A stretch of 64,000 bases of DNA, taken from assembly GCF_900460245.1 (NCBI RefSeq), contig NZ_UHIP01000001.1, forward strand, positions 1,116,001-1,180,000, read 5' to 3'. Shown in pieces: positions 10,571 through 21,061 of this stretch (the first letter of the stretch is position 1; each line of letters starts with the position of its first letter). A model generated the notes under the pieces. That model made no database searches. It was not told where the DNA came from and saw nothing but the letters and a program-made list of their open reading frames with translations. The position numbers were made by a program, and so were the translations under genes. Source of the stretch: Vibrio fluvialis (GTDB taxonomy: Bacteria > Pseudomonadota > Gammaproteobacteria > Enterobacterales > Vibrionaceae).

Positions 10571-11536
10571 ATGAAAGCAGGCAAAGCTATAGCTACCGCC
10601 GTTCTAGCCGGAGCTGCATTACTCTCTTCACACACTGTTCTGGCCAATGTCGCTAAAGTGGCTGTATCGCAAATCGTTGAACATCCTGCTTTGGATGCGG
10701 CTCGTCAAGGGCTTCTGGACGGTTTGAAAGCGAAAGGCTATGAAGAAGGCAAAAACCTAGAATTTGACTTCAAAACCGCTCAAGGTAACCCAGCGATTGC
10801 CGTACAGATTGCACGTCAATTTGTGGGTGAAAACCCAGATGTATTGGTGGGCATTGCCACACCAACTGCTCAGGCATTAGTCGCTGCGACCAAATCTATT
10901 CCCGTCGTTTTCACAGCAGTCACTGATCCTGTCGGCGCAAAACTGGTGAAGAAGATGGAACAGCCGGGCAAAAACGTTACGGGTCTGTCTGACCTTTCTC
11001 CGGTTGAACAACACGTTGAGTTGATCAAAGAACTGATGCCAAATGTGAAATCGATTGGTGTCGTTTACAACCCGGGTGAAGCGAACGCGGTTAGCCTGAT
11101 GGAGCTTCTGAAAGTGGCCGCGAAGAAAAATGGCGTGCAGCTGGTTGAAGCAACAGCGCTGAAAAGTGCGGATGTACAATCAGCGACTCAAGCGATTGCT
11201 GCAAAATCTGACATCATCTATGCACTGATTGACAACACAGTTGCGAGTGCCATCGAAGGCATGATTGTGGCCGCAAATCAGGCGAAAACGCCGGTATTTG
11301 GTGCCGCAACGTCATACGTTGAACGTGGCGCGGTTGCGAGCTTGGGCTTCGACTACTACCAGATTGGTGTACAGACTGCGGATTACGTAGCGGCGATCCT
11401 TGAAGGTGCTGATCCAGGTACTCTGGATGTGAAAGTAGCGAAAGGTTCTGATCTCGTCATCAATAAGACGGCGGCTGACAAGTTAGGCATGACCATTCCT
11501 CAGTCCGTTCTGGACCGTGCGACCAGCGTAAAATAA
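10571..11536 (+). CDS. ABC transporter periplasmic substrate-binding protein (TrpX-like)
   Basis: A 321-residue secreted binding protein of the COG2984/TrpX family. A Sec signal peptide (residues 1-25, cleavage after VLA) is followed by two periplasmic-binding lobes. In Streptococcus the TrpXYZ system has been tied to aromatic amino acid uptake; the ligand of this Vibrio member is not evident from sequence. It heads an operon with a permease and an ATPase and has AAGGAG eight bases upstream. A strong hairpin after its stop would be expected to keep its mRNA more abundant than the rest. Confidence 0.85.
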   Translation: MKAGKAIATAVLAGAALLSSHTVLANVAKVAVSQIVEHPALDAARQGLLDGLKAKGYEEGKNLEFDFKTAQGNPAIAVQIARQFVGENPDVLVGIATPTAQALVAATKSIPVVFTAVTDPVGAKLVKKMEQPGKNVTGLSDLSPVEQHVELIKELMPNVKSIGVVYNPGEANAVSLMELLKVAAKKNGVQLVEATALKSADVQSATQAIAAKSDIIYALIDNTVASAIEGMIVAANQAKTPVFGAATSYVERGAVASLGFDYYQIGVQTADYVAAILEGADPGTLDVKVAKGSDLVINKTAADKLGMTIPQSVLDRATSVK

Positions 11537-11546
11537 TAGATTAATC

Positions 11547-11572
11547 ATGCCGGTATGACGCCATGCCGGCAT
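11547..11572 (+). other. Intercistronic hairpin after the binding-protein gene
   Basis: An 11-base stem (ATGCCGGTATG with CATGCCGGCAT, one G-T pair) and an ACGC tetraloop sit ten bases after the stop, with no T run. Such hairpins protect upstream mRNA from 3' exonucleases in binding-protein ABC operons. Confidence 0.75.
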
Positions 11573-11595
11573 TGTTAAGCAGAAAGGGAGTTTGT

Positions 11596-12540
11596 ATGTC
11601 TGCTTTTGCATTTTTTGGGGCTTTGGAAGTAGGCCTTATTTACGGGTTGGTTGCTCTGGGTGTTTATCTGACATTCCGAGTTCTTGATTTTCCCGATTTG
11701 AGTGTGGACGGTAGTTTCCCGATGGGAGCTGCGGTCGCCGCAACCGCTATTGTTTCAGGCATTAACCCTTGGGTGGCAACGGGCATGGCGATTTTAGCCG
11801 GCGCTGCGACAGGCTGGGTAACCGCTTTCCTCACCGTTCGATGTGGCATCCTGCATCTTCTCGCATCGATTCTTACTATGATTGCTGCGTTTTCCATCAA
11901 TATCCGCATTATGGGCCGACCAAACCTGGCGCTTCTCGGGGATGACACGATTCTCACGCCGTTCGAAGCCATGGGCGATTCCATGTATATTCGCCCGTTA
12001 GTGGTCGCGGTACTGGTATTGATTTCGGCGCTGTTTGTCGTTCGTCTGTTGAACAGTGATTTCGGTCTGGGTCTTCGTGCCACGGGCGTCAACGCGCGTA
12101 TGGTTGCGGCGCAAGGTGCCAGCACCGCGTTTTACACTTATTTCTGTCTTGCTTTGTCGAACGGTTTCGTTGGCTTTGCCGGTGCTCTGTTTGCACAAAC
12201 CAACAGTTTCGCTGACGTAACCTCTGGTGTCGGTACGATCGTGGTCGGTCTGGCTGCGGTAATTCTGGGTCAGACACTGATCCCGGGGCGAAAAATTTGG
12301 GTTGCAGTCACGGCGGTGATTGTAGGCTCGGTGTTGTACCGTCTTGCGGTGGCTTTTGCGCTGAGTACTGGCATGTTTGGTTTGCAGGCATCGGATCTCA
12401 ACCTGGTAACCGCGGTGCTGGTAGCACTGGCGCTGATCATGCCGAAAATGAAAAGGAATCTGAAATTAAAAAAGGGTAGTGCACCTGCTCAGAAGATAGA
12501 GGTATCTAAGCAGGGTAAGTCGTCAGGAGAAGCAGTATGA
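11596..12540 (+). CDS. ABC transporter permease (TrpY-like)
   Basis: A 314-residue inner-membrane permease of the branched-chain/ribose permease fold, with about nine hydrophobic helices. The segments LRATGVNARMVAAQGAS and LSNGFVGFAGALFAQ are typical of the TrpY/LivH-like permeases. A longer frame opens at 11563, but ATG 11596 has AAGGGAG six bases upstream. Its last codons overlap the ATPase start (ATGA), so the two are translated together. Confidence 0.88.
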   Translation: MSAFAFFGALEVGLIYGLVALGVYLTFRVLDFPDLSVDGSFPMGAAVAATAIVSGINPWVATGMAILAGAATGWVTAFLTVRCGILHLLASILTMIAAFSINIRIMGRPNLALLGDDTILTPFEAMGDSMYIRPLVVAVLVLISALFVVRLLNSDFGLGLRATGVNARMVAAQGASTAFYTYFCLALSNGFVGFAGALFAQTNSFADVTSGVGTIVVGLAAVILGQTLIPGRKIWVAVTAVIVGSVLYRLAVAFALSTGMFGLQASDLNLVTAVLVALALIMPKMKRNLKLKKGSAPAQKIEVSKQGKSSGEAV

Positions 12541-13331
12541 TCCGTTTAGAAGATATTCAAGTTACGTTTAACCCTGGCACTATTCTGGAAAACCGAGCGT
12601 TGAGAGGCGTATGCCTGGAGGTGCCTGAGCATCAGTTCCTGACCGTTATCGGTTCGAACGGAGCGGGTAAATCGACACTGTTGGGCGCCGTTACCGGGGA
12701 AACGCCAATGGTAGGTGGCAAAGTCCTGATTGATGAAACGGACGTAACTCGCCAGAGTGTGGACCAACGCGCCAGTTTATGTGCGCGCGTTTTCCAGGAC
12801 CCGTTGGCGGGGACTTGTGGCGCTCTGACCATCGAAGAAAATATGGCGTTGGCCTATATGCGAGGCAAACGCCGCAGCTGGACGCATGCACTCTCTTCCA
12901 ATCGCCGTAAGCTGTTTCAGGAACGTATCAGTATCCTCGGGCTTGGGTTGGAAGACCGTTTAGGTGACAGCATTGGCCTGCTTTCCGGTGGCCAGCGTCA
13001 GGCCGTGAGTCTGGTGATGGCAACGCTATCAGACAGCAAACTGTTATTACTTGATGAACATACAGCGGCACTGGATCCGCGTATGGCGGCTTTCATCATC
13101 GACCTGACTAAAAAGATCGTGAAAGAGTTTAACCTGACCGTCATGATGGTCACGCACTCGATGAAAGATGCGTTAGCCTGTGGCGATCGCACCGTTATGC
13201 TGCACCAAGGACAAATCGTTCTTGATGTGGCAGGTGAGCAGCGTGCCAATATGCAGGTGCCTGACTTGCTTGAAATGTTCTCTAAAGTGCGTGGCGAAGA
13301 GCTGAGCGATGATAGTCTGTTGCTGAGTTAA
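12537..13331 (+). CDS. ABC transporter ATP-binding protein (TrpZ-like)
   Basis: A 264-residue cytoplasmic ATPase that completes the TrpXYZ-like importer. Walker A is GSNGAGKST (near residue 40), the signature is LLSGGQRQAVSLVMA, and Walker B is LLLLDEHTAALDPR. The histidine after the Walker B Glu (DEH) is the usual variant in this TrpZ/COG1101 group. It overlaps the permease gene by four bases and is followed by a terminator, closing a three-gene operon. Confidence 0.9.
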   Translation: MIRLEDIQVTFNPGTILENRALRGVCLEVPEHQFLTVIGSNGAGKSTLLGAVTGETPMVGGKVLIDETDVTRQSVDQRASLCARVFQDPLAGTCGALTIEENMALAYMRGKRRSWTHALSSNRRKLFQERISILGLGLEDRLGDSIGLLSGGQRQAVSLVMATLSDSKLLLLDEHTAALDPRMAAFIIDLTKKIVKEFNLTVMMVTHSMKDALACGDRTVMLHQGQIVLDVAGEQRANMQVPDLLEMFSKVRGEELSDDSLLLS

Positions 13332-13356
13332 TCAACGCGTACAACATAAAGCGAGC

Positions 13357-13392
13357 CTCCCGTTTGGTGTTCAATCAACGGGAGGTTTTTTA
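13357..13392 (+). terminator. Intrinsic terminator of the TrpXYZ-like operon
   Basis: Nine-base stem CCTCCCGTT/AACGGGAGG followed by six Ts. Confidence 0.88.
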
Positions 13393-13589
13393 TTTTGTTT
13401 TGGTCCATAGCCACTGTGGGTAGCTGCATGTCTGCATCTATCCGCTAGCCAGCATTTGATAACTGTCACTGATGGAAGCGCTGAAGAAGCAATGATTGGT
13501 TTATAGTATTGCTGTGATTCTGCTGTATCATATCCACCCATGTGTATATAGTGAGCAGGTCGCTCTCCGCTCAATCTCAGATTACTCAA

Positions 13590-15056
13590 ATGAAGCCAAA
13601 GAAGAACTACAGTAAAAAAAACGCAATCTTGGGACCGTTTCTCGTCGTATTGGTGATGCTTGCTGCCATGATTTACTCCTACATGCAAGTCTTGAACAAC
13701 GATATTGACGATGAGTATCACAGTGTGGGAGCCATGCTGCAGCGCGCGAGCAAAATAGTGGTGGCTCTTGATTACGGCTTCACCAATTACTTTGAATCGC
13801 CGCCAATTCTGTCCTCCGGTTTCAACCAAGGGGTGAGCGATGGCCTGTGTCGTATCACCCCGAAAGAGTCGCTGATCATTTCCAATAAGAAAGCGAACTC
13901 TTCACCGCCTATCAGTATCAGCTACATGTTGGTCGGGGATGAGTCCTTATGTGATGAACACCATCCCCTGTATCGTTCGATGCTGCGCAAAGTGTCGCTT
14001 GCGCCAATCATCTCGTTTTTGCATGACCTCGATGATTACATTATTGGCGTGCACTACATTGATAACCACGGTTATGTCATCTCAGCTCCGGATAGCGTGA
14101 TCAAAGACATCTCTAAAGAGCAGCTGGTCACCGTCAAGTTACGGGAATTCTGGCAGGAAGCGTCAAGCCACCCCGATGTCATCAGTGTGGTTGGGCCAAG
14201 TGCGTTCAGTGAGGTGCTGCACCAGCGCAACAATATGACCCTAACCATGCCCGTCTTTCAGGGTAATGAATTTCAGGGAGTGGTTGTGCTGGACGTCAGT
14301 GTCGACAAGCTCATCGGTAGCGACTCACGTTTGCAGGGTAAAATTCAGTTGGTGAGAACGGCAGACCTTCCCGCCGATGGCACGGCGTATCAGCCTTATC
14401 GTCTGGAAGCCAACTACGTCAATCTCGATCACTATCTTTACTACGAGTGGAATTGGGCTGCGGAAGCGAAGCAGTTTTTAGCGGAGAAACAGTCAGCGTT
14501 GATTGCGCTGCTGCTGGCTTACATGGTGTCAGTGGTGGCTCTGTTCTACTTCAACACCCGCATCGAGAAATCCTACTACGAGAATCTGGCGTCTCGAGAT
14601 CCGATGACAGGGTTGCTGAATAGACGGGGAATGAAAGAGTTCCTGACATCGCAAAAACATCGTCGTTATCTGTCTATTGCGGTGCTGGACATCGATAATT
14701 TCAAGTCTATTAACGATACTCACGGCCATGACGTAGGAGATGACGTGATCTGTTACATGGGCGAACGGATTGAACACAGCATGCGTGATACCGATGCCGT
14801 TGCACGTTTTGGCGGCGAGGAATTTGTTGTGTATCTGACCGGCGAAGATGCAGCCCAATTGAAAACCGTCATGCAGCGAATCAAAGATGCCATTACCAAA
14901 GATTCCAAGCAGGTTGTGTCGAACGGCTTCACCATTTCAGGCGGAGTAGAAGTCATTGAAAGCGACCCGGACTGGAGTTTCGATGAGCTGTTCAAACTGG
15001 CAGACGAGAAGTTGTATGAGGCGAAAACCACAGGGAAAGATAAGCTGGTGTTTTGA
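13590..15056 (+). CDS. Membrane-anchored diguanylate cyclase (GGDEF domain)
   Basis: Makes cyclic di-GMP from two GTP. The 488-residue protein has a basic N-terminus and a transmembrane helix (about residues 13-33). A periplasmic sensor region of roughly 270 residues looks like a PDC/Cache type. A second helix (about 310-330) leads to a C-terminal GGDEF domain. The active-site GGEEF is at about residues 408-412. An inhibitory-site RDTD lies five residues before it, so both catalysis and product inhibition look intact. The frame opens at GTG 13542, but ATG 13590 gives the normal short tail before the first helix. No good ribosome site precedes either start. The sensed ligand is unknown. Confidence 0.87.
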   Translation: MKPKKNYSKKNAILGPFLVVLVMLAAMIYSYMQVLNNDIDDEYHSVGAMLQRASKIVVALDYGFTNYFESPPILSSGFNQGVSDGLCRITPKESLIISNKKANSSPPISISYMLVGDESLCDEHHPLYRSMLRKVSLAPIISFLHDLDDYIIGVHYIDNHGYVISAPDSVIKDISKEQLVTVKLREFWQEASSHPDVISVVGPSAFSEVLHQRNNMTLTMPVFQGNEFQGVVVLDVSVDKLIGSDSRLQGKIQLVRTADLPADGTAYQPYRLEANYVNLDHYLYYEWNWAAEAKQFLAEKQSALIALLLAYMVSVVALFYFNTRIEKSYYENLASRDPMTGLLNRRGMKEFLTSQKHRRYLSIAVLDIDNFKSINDTHGHDVGDDVICYMGERIEHSMRDTDAVARFGGEEFVVYLTGEDAAQLKTVMQRIKDAITKDSKQVVSNGFTISGGVEVIESDPDWSFDELFKLADEKLYEAKTTGKDKLVF

Positions 15057-15071
15057 CACCAGCTGTTAGAT

Positions 15072-16019
15072 TTAAGCAAGCGTGTCGCGGTAACGCTGAA
15101 AATGGCTCACGATAGGGTCGACTTCTGTCATAGTGCGGATTTCACGGAACAGATCGGCTGCTTGTGGGTAAGATTGGCGTAGGTAAGAGAACCATTGTTT
15201 TACACGATTCGGGTAGTATTTACCTTTGTCACCACGCACTTCATACGCTGAGTATTCCAGCAGCAGATCCACCACCTCATGCCATGGCATTGCGCTGTGG
15301 TTGTGTTTGACCATGTTGCCCAAGTTGGGCACGTTCAATGCGCCGCGACACACCATCAAAGAATCCACGCCAGTCGTTTCAATGCACGCCTGACCGTCGG
15401 CATAATTCCAGATTTCACCGTTTGCAATAAGAGGAACGGTGGTTTTCTGGCGAATCTGATCAATGTAATCCCATTTGATCTCACTGGCTTTGTAGCCGCC
15501 CGCTTTGGTTCGGGCGTGTACGGTCAGTTCATCCGCACCGGCTTGTTGTACGGCGTCGACAATCTCAAAACAGTCATCCGGGTTTTCCCAGCCAAGGCGA
15601 ATTTTAGCGGTGACCGGAATATCAGAAGGAACTGCATCGCGGCACGCTTTGATCACCTGATAAATCAGTTCAGGGTGTTGCAGCAGTGCCGCGCCACCTT
15701 TGCTTTGGTTAACCATTTTAGCTGGGCAGCCGAAGTTCAGATCAACCCCACATGCGCCAAGTTCAGCGGCGCGTACCGCATTTTCCGCCATCCAGTGTGG
15801 CTCTTGACCCAGCAACTGAACTTTCACGGGAACACCCGCTTTGGTGCGCGAGTCTTGTTTCAGCTCTGGGCAAAGACGGTAAAACACATGATCCGGAAGC
15901 GGCAGATTGATCACACGAACAAACTCGGTGACACAGAAATCGTAATCGTTAATCTGTGTCAGCATTTCACGCATCAGGTGATCCAGCACGCCCTCCATCG
16001 GGCCTAAAATGACTCGCAT
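15072..16019 (-). CDS. dusC: tRNA-dihydrouridine(16) synthase DusC
   Basis: A 315-residue flavin enzyme that reduces uridine in tRNA, U16 for the DusC subfamily. The TIM-barrel begins MRVILGPMEGVLDHLMR. The catalytic cysteine sits in NFGCPAKMV (near residue 98). KIRLGW and ADELTVHARTK are also visible. DusC assignment rests on overall similarity and the short length. It converges with the diguanylate cyclase gene, 15 bases apart. Confidence 0.92.
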   Translation of the reverse strand: MRVILGPMEGVLDHLMREMLTQINDYDFCVTEFVRVINLPLPDHVFYRLCPELKQDSRTKAGVPVKVQLLGQEPHWMAENAVRAAELGACGVDLNFGCPAKMVNQSKGGAALLQHPELIYQVIKACRDAVPSDIPVTAKIRLGWENPDDCFEIVDAVQQAGADELTVHARTKAGGYKASEIKWDYIDQIRQKTTVPLIANGEIWNYADGQACIETTGVDSLMVCRGALNVPNLGNMVKHNHSAMPWHEVVDLLLEYSAYEVRGDKGKYYPNRVKQWFSYLRQSYPQAADLFREIRTMTEVDPIVSHFQRYRDTLA

Positions 16020-16092
16020 ATTCTGTTTTTGTCTTCGCCAAATAAAATTGAGGCGAGATTGTAGTTGGAAGCGGGCGCAATGTCACGAAGGC

Positions 16093-16644
16093 TTATGGCG
16101 TGACGGTAGGACTCTCGGTTGTGACACTGATCTCGCCAGTCAGAGGGGAGTAATAGAGTATCGGCAGATTATCTTCTGCGCCGTAACCGGAGGTGTAGTA
16201 GTAATAACATTCGTTACTGCCAGTGTACCAACTCACGATGTCGCTATCGGAAGGCAACACATAGCCCGTATCCATTTGCGAACGAATCGTCAGGTCGGTA
16301 TTGAGGAGCGCTGGCCAGAGTGCCACGCAATCCTCGCCGCGAATCGAGTTGCCTTCGTTGTACGGGATTTGATTAACGGAAATCGGATAGCCCGTTGTTG
16401 AAGGATAGATGTCGCCTTGACCATAACCAACGGCTTGAGAAATAGCGGGTTCACCGTCAACCAGCCATTGGGCATTGTACATAGTCACCGAGGTGCGGAA
16501 ACTGGCAAAAGCCGCGGCGGCGCGTTTTTCGTGCGCATCTCTCTGAAGGTTAAAGAAGCGAGGCGCCGCCGTAACGGCCAGAATGCCGAGAATAACAATG
16601 ACGACAATCAACTCGATTAAAGTAAAGCCAAAGTGACGTTTCAT
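16093..16644 (-). CDS. Orphan type IV prepilin-like protein (MSHA/pseudopilin type)
   Basis: A 183-residue prepilin. The short leader MKRHFG ends in the prepilin peptidase site, followed by [18 protein letters not shown] with the Glu at +5 and a membrane/assembly helix. The globular domain resembles MSHA-type pilins. Two cysteines (in GEDCVALW and NECYYYY) could form the usual C-terminal disulfide loop. No other pilus gene is nearby; it stands alone between dusC and a SEC-C gene. It could be a minor pilin of a machine encoded elsewhere. Confidence 0.8.
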   Translation of the reverse strand: MKRHFGFTLIELIVVIVILGILAVTAAPRFFNLQRDAHEKRAAAAFASFRTSVTMYNAQWLVDGEPAISQAVGYGQGDIYPSTTGYPISVNQIPYNEGNSIRGEDCVALWPALLNTDLTIRSQMDTGYVLPSDSDIVSWYTGSNECYYYYTSGYGAEDNLPILYYSPLTGEISVTTESPTVTP

Positions 16645-16809
16645 AGTGAGTTATGGGTTGTTATTTGAATTATTCTGAAATAATGCTCTTATGAATAAAT
16701 TTTTAAAAGAAAAATATGTTGCCCCGATGATTTTCCCCGTCAAACTCGCCAAATCGGCAGGCTGGGGTATAATGCTCGGCTAACCAGTCATTATGATAAA
16801 AGAGATTTC

Positions 16810-17430
16810 ATGAGTTACCAGCTAGTGAATTTGGCTCAGATTGAGTGCAATGAATCCCCGTTGTTTATTGAAGGTGCCGTGTACGCGGCCAATCTGGCGA
16901 CTCAGCCGCTGGATCCAGAGATGTGGATCCCGGTGGTATTCGGTGAACAGGCACCCGCGTTGGAAGCGGTCATCGTGGCTCAGATTCATGCCCAATATCA
17001 CCAGCTCAAACGCAATGAGTATGCTTTGTTGGCTTTGCTTGCCCATCAGGAGATGTCGCGTGAAGCGGCGTTGGCCGATTTCGCTGAAGGCTTTATGAGT
17101 GTGTGGCCGCAAGTCGAATCACAATGGCAGTCGGTCAGTCTTTCCGATGGTTCTATGCGTATGCTTCAAGCTCTGCTGACCACGCTGATGTTGGCGATCG
17201 ACGAAGAGCAGACGCACGCTCAGATGAGAGAAGCCGGTTATGAATCACTGCCAATGCTGGCTAATATGATCGAACAGCTCGATTTGATGGTGCATGAGGT
17301 CGCGTTGGCGGCAGACGAAGCGATGTTGGGTAACAAAGCGCAAAGCGTCAACCCGTTCAAGGAGATTGGCCGTAACGACATTTGCCCGTGCGGTAGCGGT
17401 AAAAAGTTCAAACAGTGCTGCGGGCAGTAA
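16810..17430 (+). CDS. YecA/UPF0149 family protein with C-terminal SEC-C motif
   Basis: A 206-residue cytosolic protein. Residues 1-170 are an all-alpha UPF0149/YecA-like domain. The last 20 residues are a zinc-binding SEC-C motif ([13 protein letters not shown]) of the type found at the SecA C-terminus, which can contact SecB or ribosomes. The function of this stand-alone form is not established. It is transcribed separately from lolA about 100 bases downstream. Confidence 0.85.
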   Translation: MSYQLVNLAQIECNESPLFIEGAVYAANLATQPLDPEMWIPVVFGEQAPALEAVIVAQIHAQYHQLKRNEYALLALLAHQEMSREAALADFAEGFMSVWPQVESQWQSVSLSDGSMRMLQALLTTLMLAIDEEQTHAQMREAGYESLPMLANMIEQLDLMVHEVALAADEAMLGNKAQSVNPFKEIGRNDICPCGSGKKFKQCCGQ

Positions 17431-17533
17431 CTTTTCCGGCAAATAATCGAACTTTTCCCACACAGGATTGACACAATAAGGAAGCGAAAAGCCTATAACT
17501 TCCTTATCCCCAATTGCTAGGAGCAGTAACAGA

Positions 17534-18130
17534 ATGAAGAAATGGTTCGCACTGTTTTTTTGTAGTTTTTCCGTATTCGCGACGCCAAAAGAGACGCTCA
17601 GCGAGCGTTTGGCGCTGGCCGATGGCTTCAGTGCCAAGTTTGAGCAGCAGGTTGTCAGCCCCGACGGTGACGTCGTCATGGAAGGCAATGGTCTGGTCGA
17701 TATTGCTCGCCCGAGTCTGTTCCGCTGGGAGACACTGGCGCCGGACGAGAATCTGCTGGTGTCGGATGGTAAATCGCTGTGGTATTACAGCCCTTTTATT
17801 GAACAGGTGACCATTTACAATCAGGAACAAGCGACCGAGCAAACGCCGTTTGTCCTGCTGACCCGTAATCGCGCCAGTGACTGGGATGCCTACCAGGTTG
17901 AAGAGAAAGGCGATGTTTTTACTCTGACGCCAACAGCGGTCGATTCGAATCAGGGTCAGTTCCAAATCACCATCGACAGCAAAGGTGTGGTAAAAGGTTT
18001 TAATGTTATTGAGCAGGATGGACAGAAGAGTCTGTTCACGTTTAATGATGTGAAACAACAAAAGCCGCAGGCAAGCCGCTTTAAGTTCGATGTTCCTGAC
18101 GGTGTGGAAGTCGACGACCAACGTAATTAA
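17534..18130 (+). CDS. lolA: Outer-membrane lipoprotein carrier LolA
   Basis: Periplasmic chaperone that carries lipoproteins from LolCDE to LolB. The 198-residue precursor has a short Sec signal ([16 protein letters not shown]), then the LolA beta-barrel fold with the conserved [12 protein letters not shown] strand (near residue 60) and FTPxx-type hydrophobic pocket strands. AGGAG lies about 11 bases upstream. rarA follows after 32 bases on the same strand, the usual lolA-rarA arrangement. Confidence 0.94.
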   Translation: MKKWFALFFCSFSVFATPKETLSERLALADGFSAKFEQQVVSPDGDVVMEGNGLVDIARPSLFRWETLAPDENLLVSDGKSLWYYSPFIEQVTIYNQEQATEQTPFVLLTRNRASDWDAYQVEEKGDVFTLTPTAVDSNQGQFQITIDSKGVVKGFNVIEQDGQKSLFTFNDVKQQKPQASRFKFDVPDGVEVDDQRN

Positions 18131-18162
18131 ATCGGGTTACACATACCCGGTAAGTGAGTACC

Positions 18163-19512
18163 GTGAGCAACTACAGTTTTGATTTTGCCGGGGACGAAGA
18201 TTTTCGTCCCCTTGCTGCGCGAATGCGCCCACAAACCGTTGAACAATATATTGGTCAGCAACACGTTCTTGGCCCCGGTAAACCGCTGCGCCGGGCGCTG
18301 GAAGCTGGCCACATTCATTCGATGATTCTGTGGGGCCCGCCCGGCACAGGCAAAACCACTCTGGCAGAAGTTGCCGCGAACTACGCCAATGCTGAAGTGG
18401 AGCGTGTCTCGGCAGTCACTTCAGGCGTGAAAGAGATACGCGCCGCGATAGAGAAAGCACGTGAAAACAAGCTTGCAGGCCGGCGCACCATACTGTTTGT
18501 CGATGAGGTCCACCGCTTCAACAAATCGCAGCAGGATGCTTTTCTGCCACACATCGAAGACGGCACGGTGACTTTCATTGGCGCCACTACTGAAAACCCC
18601 TCTTTTGAACTCAATAACGCACTGCTGTCCCGTGCGCGCGTGTACAAACTGACGTCACTCAGCCAGACGGAAATTCGTCAGGCGTTGGATCAGGCCATTG
18701 AAGACACCGAGCGGGGTTTGGGTAAACAAGCCGCGCAGTTTCATGACAATGTTCTGGATCGCCTGTCCGAGTTGGTCAATGGTGATGCGCGCATGTCGCT
18801 CAACTATCTTGAACTGCTGTATGACATGGCAGAAGAGAACGAGCAGGGCGAAAAGCAGATCACGCTCAGCCTGCTGGCGGAAGTCGCGGGCGAAAAAGTG
18901 GCGCGTTTTGATAACAAAGGCGACATTTGGTACGACTTAATCTCAGCGGTACACAAGTCGATTCGTGGTTCGAATCCGGATGGTGCACTGTATTGGGCCG
19001 CGCGCATGATCTCAGCGGGCTGCGATCCGCTCTATATCGCACGTCGCCTGCTGGCGATTGCTTCTGAAGATGTCGGTAATGCCGACCCGCGCGCCATGCA
19101 AGTGGCGATGTCGGCGTGGGACTGTTTCACTCGGGTTGGTCCGGCAGAAGGCAATCGCGCGATTGCCCAGGCCATTGTCTATCTCGCTTGCGCGCCAAAA
19201 AGCAATGCGGTCTATACCGCCTGGAAGCAGGCACTGAGTGATGCACAGAATTTGCCCGAGTATGAAGTGCCCGTGCACCTGCGTAATGCACCAACCAGTT
19301 TGATGAAAGATCTTGGCTATGGCGCAGAGTATCGTTATGCCCATGATGAACCCGGCGCGTATGCGGCGGGTGAACGCTATCTCCCTCCTGAAATGACAGG
19401 AACTCGCTATTATCAGCCGACGAATCGGGGTTTAGAAACCAAGATTGGTGAAAAGTTAGATTATCTGGCGGATTTAGACGCAAAAAGCCCACAAAAGCGC
19501 TATGAAAATTAG
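18163..19512 (+). CDS. rarA: Replication-associated recombination protein RarA
   Basis: A 449-residue AAA+ ATPase of the RarA/MgsA/WRNIP1 family that acts at stalled forks. Walker A is GPPGTGKTT and Walker [10 protein letters not shown]. The C-terminal tetramerisation domain has the conserved [19 protein letters not shown] segment. Two GTG starts are possible, 18154 and 18163. The second is chosen because TAAGTGAG is spaced five bases before it and it gives the conserved N-terminus MSNYS. It lies between lolA and serS. Confidence 0.93.
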   Translation: MSNYSFDFAGDEDFRPLAARMRPQTVEQYIGQQHVLGPGKPLRRALEAGHIHSMILWGPPGTGKTTLAEVAANYANAEVERVSAVTSGVKEIRAAIEKARENKLAGRRTILFVDEVHRFNKSQQDAFLPHIEDGTVTFIGATTENPSFELNNALLSRARVYKLTSLSQTEIRQALDQAIEDTERGLGKQAAQFHDNVLDRLSELVNGDARMSLNYLELLYDMAEENEQGEKQITLSLLAEVAGEKVARFDNKGDIWYDLISAVHKSIRGSNPDGALYWAARMISAGCDPLYIARRLLAIASEDVGNADPRAMQVAMSAWDCFTRVGPAEGNRAIAQAIVYLACAPKSNAVYTAWKQALSDAQNLPEYEVPVHLRNAPTSLMKDLGYGAEYRYAHDEPGAYAAGERYLPPEMTGTRYYQPTNRGLETKIGEKLDYLADLDAKSPQKRYEN

Positions 19513-19522
19513 CGGCTTTTCG
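19493..19522 (+). terminator. Probable rarA terminator overlapping its last codons
   Basis: AAAAGCGCT pairs with AGC(G)GCTTTT with one bulged G, followed by TC. The stem spans the rarA stop codon. It is modest in strength. Confidence 0.5.
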
Positions 19523-19600
19523 TTATCGTTGACGGGTTAAATTTCTATACGCGTGGCTTTGATTAAAAAGGAAGCACACGCGTTTTTTCGCAACTCTTAA

Positions 19601-20923
<1,323 letters not shown>

Positions 20924-20945
20924 GCCAGTCTGAGTGAACAGGTAC

Positions 20946-20979
20946 AAAAAAACGGAGTGTGTAAACACTCCGTTTTTTT
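20946..20979 (+). terminator. Intrinsic terminator of serS
   Basis: Perfect ten-base stem AACGGAGTGT/ACACTCCGTT with a GTAA loop, flanked by As and seven Ts. It can also act on the converging transporter gene. Confidence 0.92.
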
Positions 20980-21061
20980 ATGTGCTGAACACAGCAAGGC
21001 AACGTTACTTTCAGCCGCGTTGCCCAATCAATGGTCGGGCAGGCGGGGCTGAGAGCGCTTG

